DNA of 5,332 nucleotides, taken from assembly GCA_024695185.1 (NCBI GenBank), contig JAILIR010000085.1, positions 1 to 5,332 on the forward strand, written 5' to 3'. This document shows, piece after piece, positions 4,666 to 5,332 of the stretch. The notes under the pieces were generated by a model. That model saw nothing but the letters and a program-made list of their open reading frames with translations. It did not search any database and was not told the DNA's origin. A program made the position numbers and the translations under genes. Each line of letters begins with the position of its first letter. The first letter of the stretch is position 1. The DNA comes from a bacterium (lineage in GTDB: Bacteria > Bacillota_I > Bacilli_A > Acholeplasmatales > JAEDCM01).

Positions 4666-5332
4666 ATGAAATATAACGAAAAACAATTTTATCAATCAAA
4701 AACTGAACCATTTGAAACACAAGAAATGGAAAATGGATCAAAAATCGAACTACATTACATGAATGAAGAACCATTCTATATGGAAAATATTAATAAATCT
4801 AGATTCTTAGCATGGGCTAGTGCTGATGGTAAGAACTATAAGCTTTTTGTAGATAAGGGTTTATACGAAGAAACTAGTGAATTATATTCAAAGGATGTAA
4901 ATGAAATTTGGATGAGTTTCTGGGCTAAGATAGATAAGATGAGAAAGAATTACATTTTCTATATCATGTTACCAATGCTTGCCGTATTCTTAATCGCATT
5001 CATTTTGATTTCAATTTTAATTCCAAATACAATGTGGGTTTTAATTGTAGCTTTAGTTGTAGTATTATTTGGTAGCTTATTTGCTTCATCAATGCTAAGC
5101 AGAAAAATGCAAATGGCTAATATCAATGCAGCTAATGAAGTTAGAAACAAAATTGGTATTGAAAAGTTTAAGGCAATTGTTGAAGCACAAGATAAATACA
5201 TCGAAAAATATTATGCTGATTTACAAGCAAAATATGAAGAAGAAGATAGATTAGCTGAAGAAACTCAAAACTTAGATGAAATTGAAGCTATAGAAAACGA
5301 TAAAAAAGTTGATGACTCTGAACTTACAGTTA
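4666..5332 (+). CDS. Unrecognised two-helix membrane protein with acidic C-terminal tail, 3' end missing
   Basis: The frame is open from the ATG at 4666 to the window edge (222 complete codons), with GAGGTG (4654-4659) at 6-nt spacing. I do not recognise the family. The first 95 residues are soluble and rich in aromatics and acids (MENGSKIELHYMNEEP at 21-36, WASADGKNYKLFVDKG at 50-65). Two hydrophobic segments follow at about 96-119 and 122-144, separated by a tight PNT turn, so they probably form a helical hairpin. Lys/Arg before the first (KMRKN, 91-95) and after the second (SRKM, 145-148) suggest both ends face the cytoplasm. From about 165 the chain is charged and probably coiled-coil, becoming very acidic. 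There is no signal peptide. In Bacillus the gene after the SRP RNA is dnaX; this is clearly not dnaX. The absence of interrupting stops, the promoter and the ribosome binding site make it a real gene; its function is unknown. Confidence 0.88.
   Translation, partial: MKYNEKQFYQSKTEPFETQEMENGSKIELHYMNEEPFYMENINKSRFLAWASADGKNYKLFVDKGLYEETSELYSKDVNEIWMSFWAKIDKMRKNYIFYIMLPMLAVFLIAFILISILIPNTMWVLIVALVVVLFGSLFASSMLSRKMQMANINAANEVRNKIGIEKFKAIVEAQDKYIEKYYADLQAKYEEEDRLAEETQNLDEIEAIENDKKVDDSELTV

Noticed and set aside
4959..5201. Minus-strand open frame encoding a hydrophobic peptide
   Set aside because: It is the complement of the membrane segments of the plus-strand gene, lacks a ribosome binding site, and the plus-strand frame is longer with full initiation signals.
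1..5332. Mollicute genetic code with TGA as tryptophan
   Set aside because: All Trp codons seen are TGG and tadA ends at TGA at its expected length, so the standard code fits.

Overview
This is an AT-rich bacterial window with the standard genetic code: Trp is always TGG, and TGA ends tadA. Several features suggest a low-GC member of the Bacillota/Mycoplasmatota, such as an anaerobic gut commensal of the Erysipelotrichales/RF39 kind. They are strong GGAGG-type ribosome binding sites, T-rich intrinsic terminators, a pyruvate:ferredoxin oxidoreductase, a two-subunit oxygen-labile class I fumarase, and a short SRP RNA without an Alu domain placed directly after tadA. The taxonomic placement is an inference from gene content and style, not from a marker tree.

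Layout. Positions 1-363 (+) are the C-terminal end of pyruvate:ferredoxin oxidoreductase, closed by a terminator at 388-416. A small nitroreductase follows (501-1028, +). It converges on a three-gene minus-strand operon through a shared bidirectional terminator at 1029-1052. The operon runs from 3577 down to 1051: fumarase alpha, fumarase beta, malic enzyme. Its cistrons are almost touching (TAATG overlap, then a 2-nt gap). The 155-bp divergent region (3578-3732) holds the operon promoter, an 18-bp A/T palindrome, and a very good promoter for ribosomal protein L31 (rpmE), which has a structured leader. After rpmE and its terminator come tadA, the 4.5S-type SRP RNA gene with its own promoter and terminator, and an unfinished gene for an unrecognised two-helix membrane protein that runs off the right edge.

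How the genes fit together. Fumarase and malic enzyme together convert fumarate to malate to pyruvate, and the oxidoreductase at the left edge would take pyruvate to acetyl-CoA. The window therefore reads as a compact route for disposing of fumarate (from aspartate, arginine or purine metabolism), or in reverse as a C4-acid-forming branch. The right half is translation and secretion housekeeping: L31, tRNA wobble deaminase and SRP RNA. I see no mobile element, CRISPR array, phage gene or defence system. The more unusual points are the rpmE leader structure, the membrane protein sitting where dnaX usually follows the SRP RNA gene, and several promoters whose predicted start points lie almost on the ribosome binding site.
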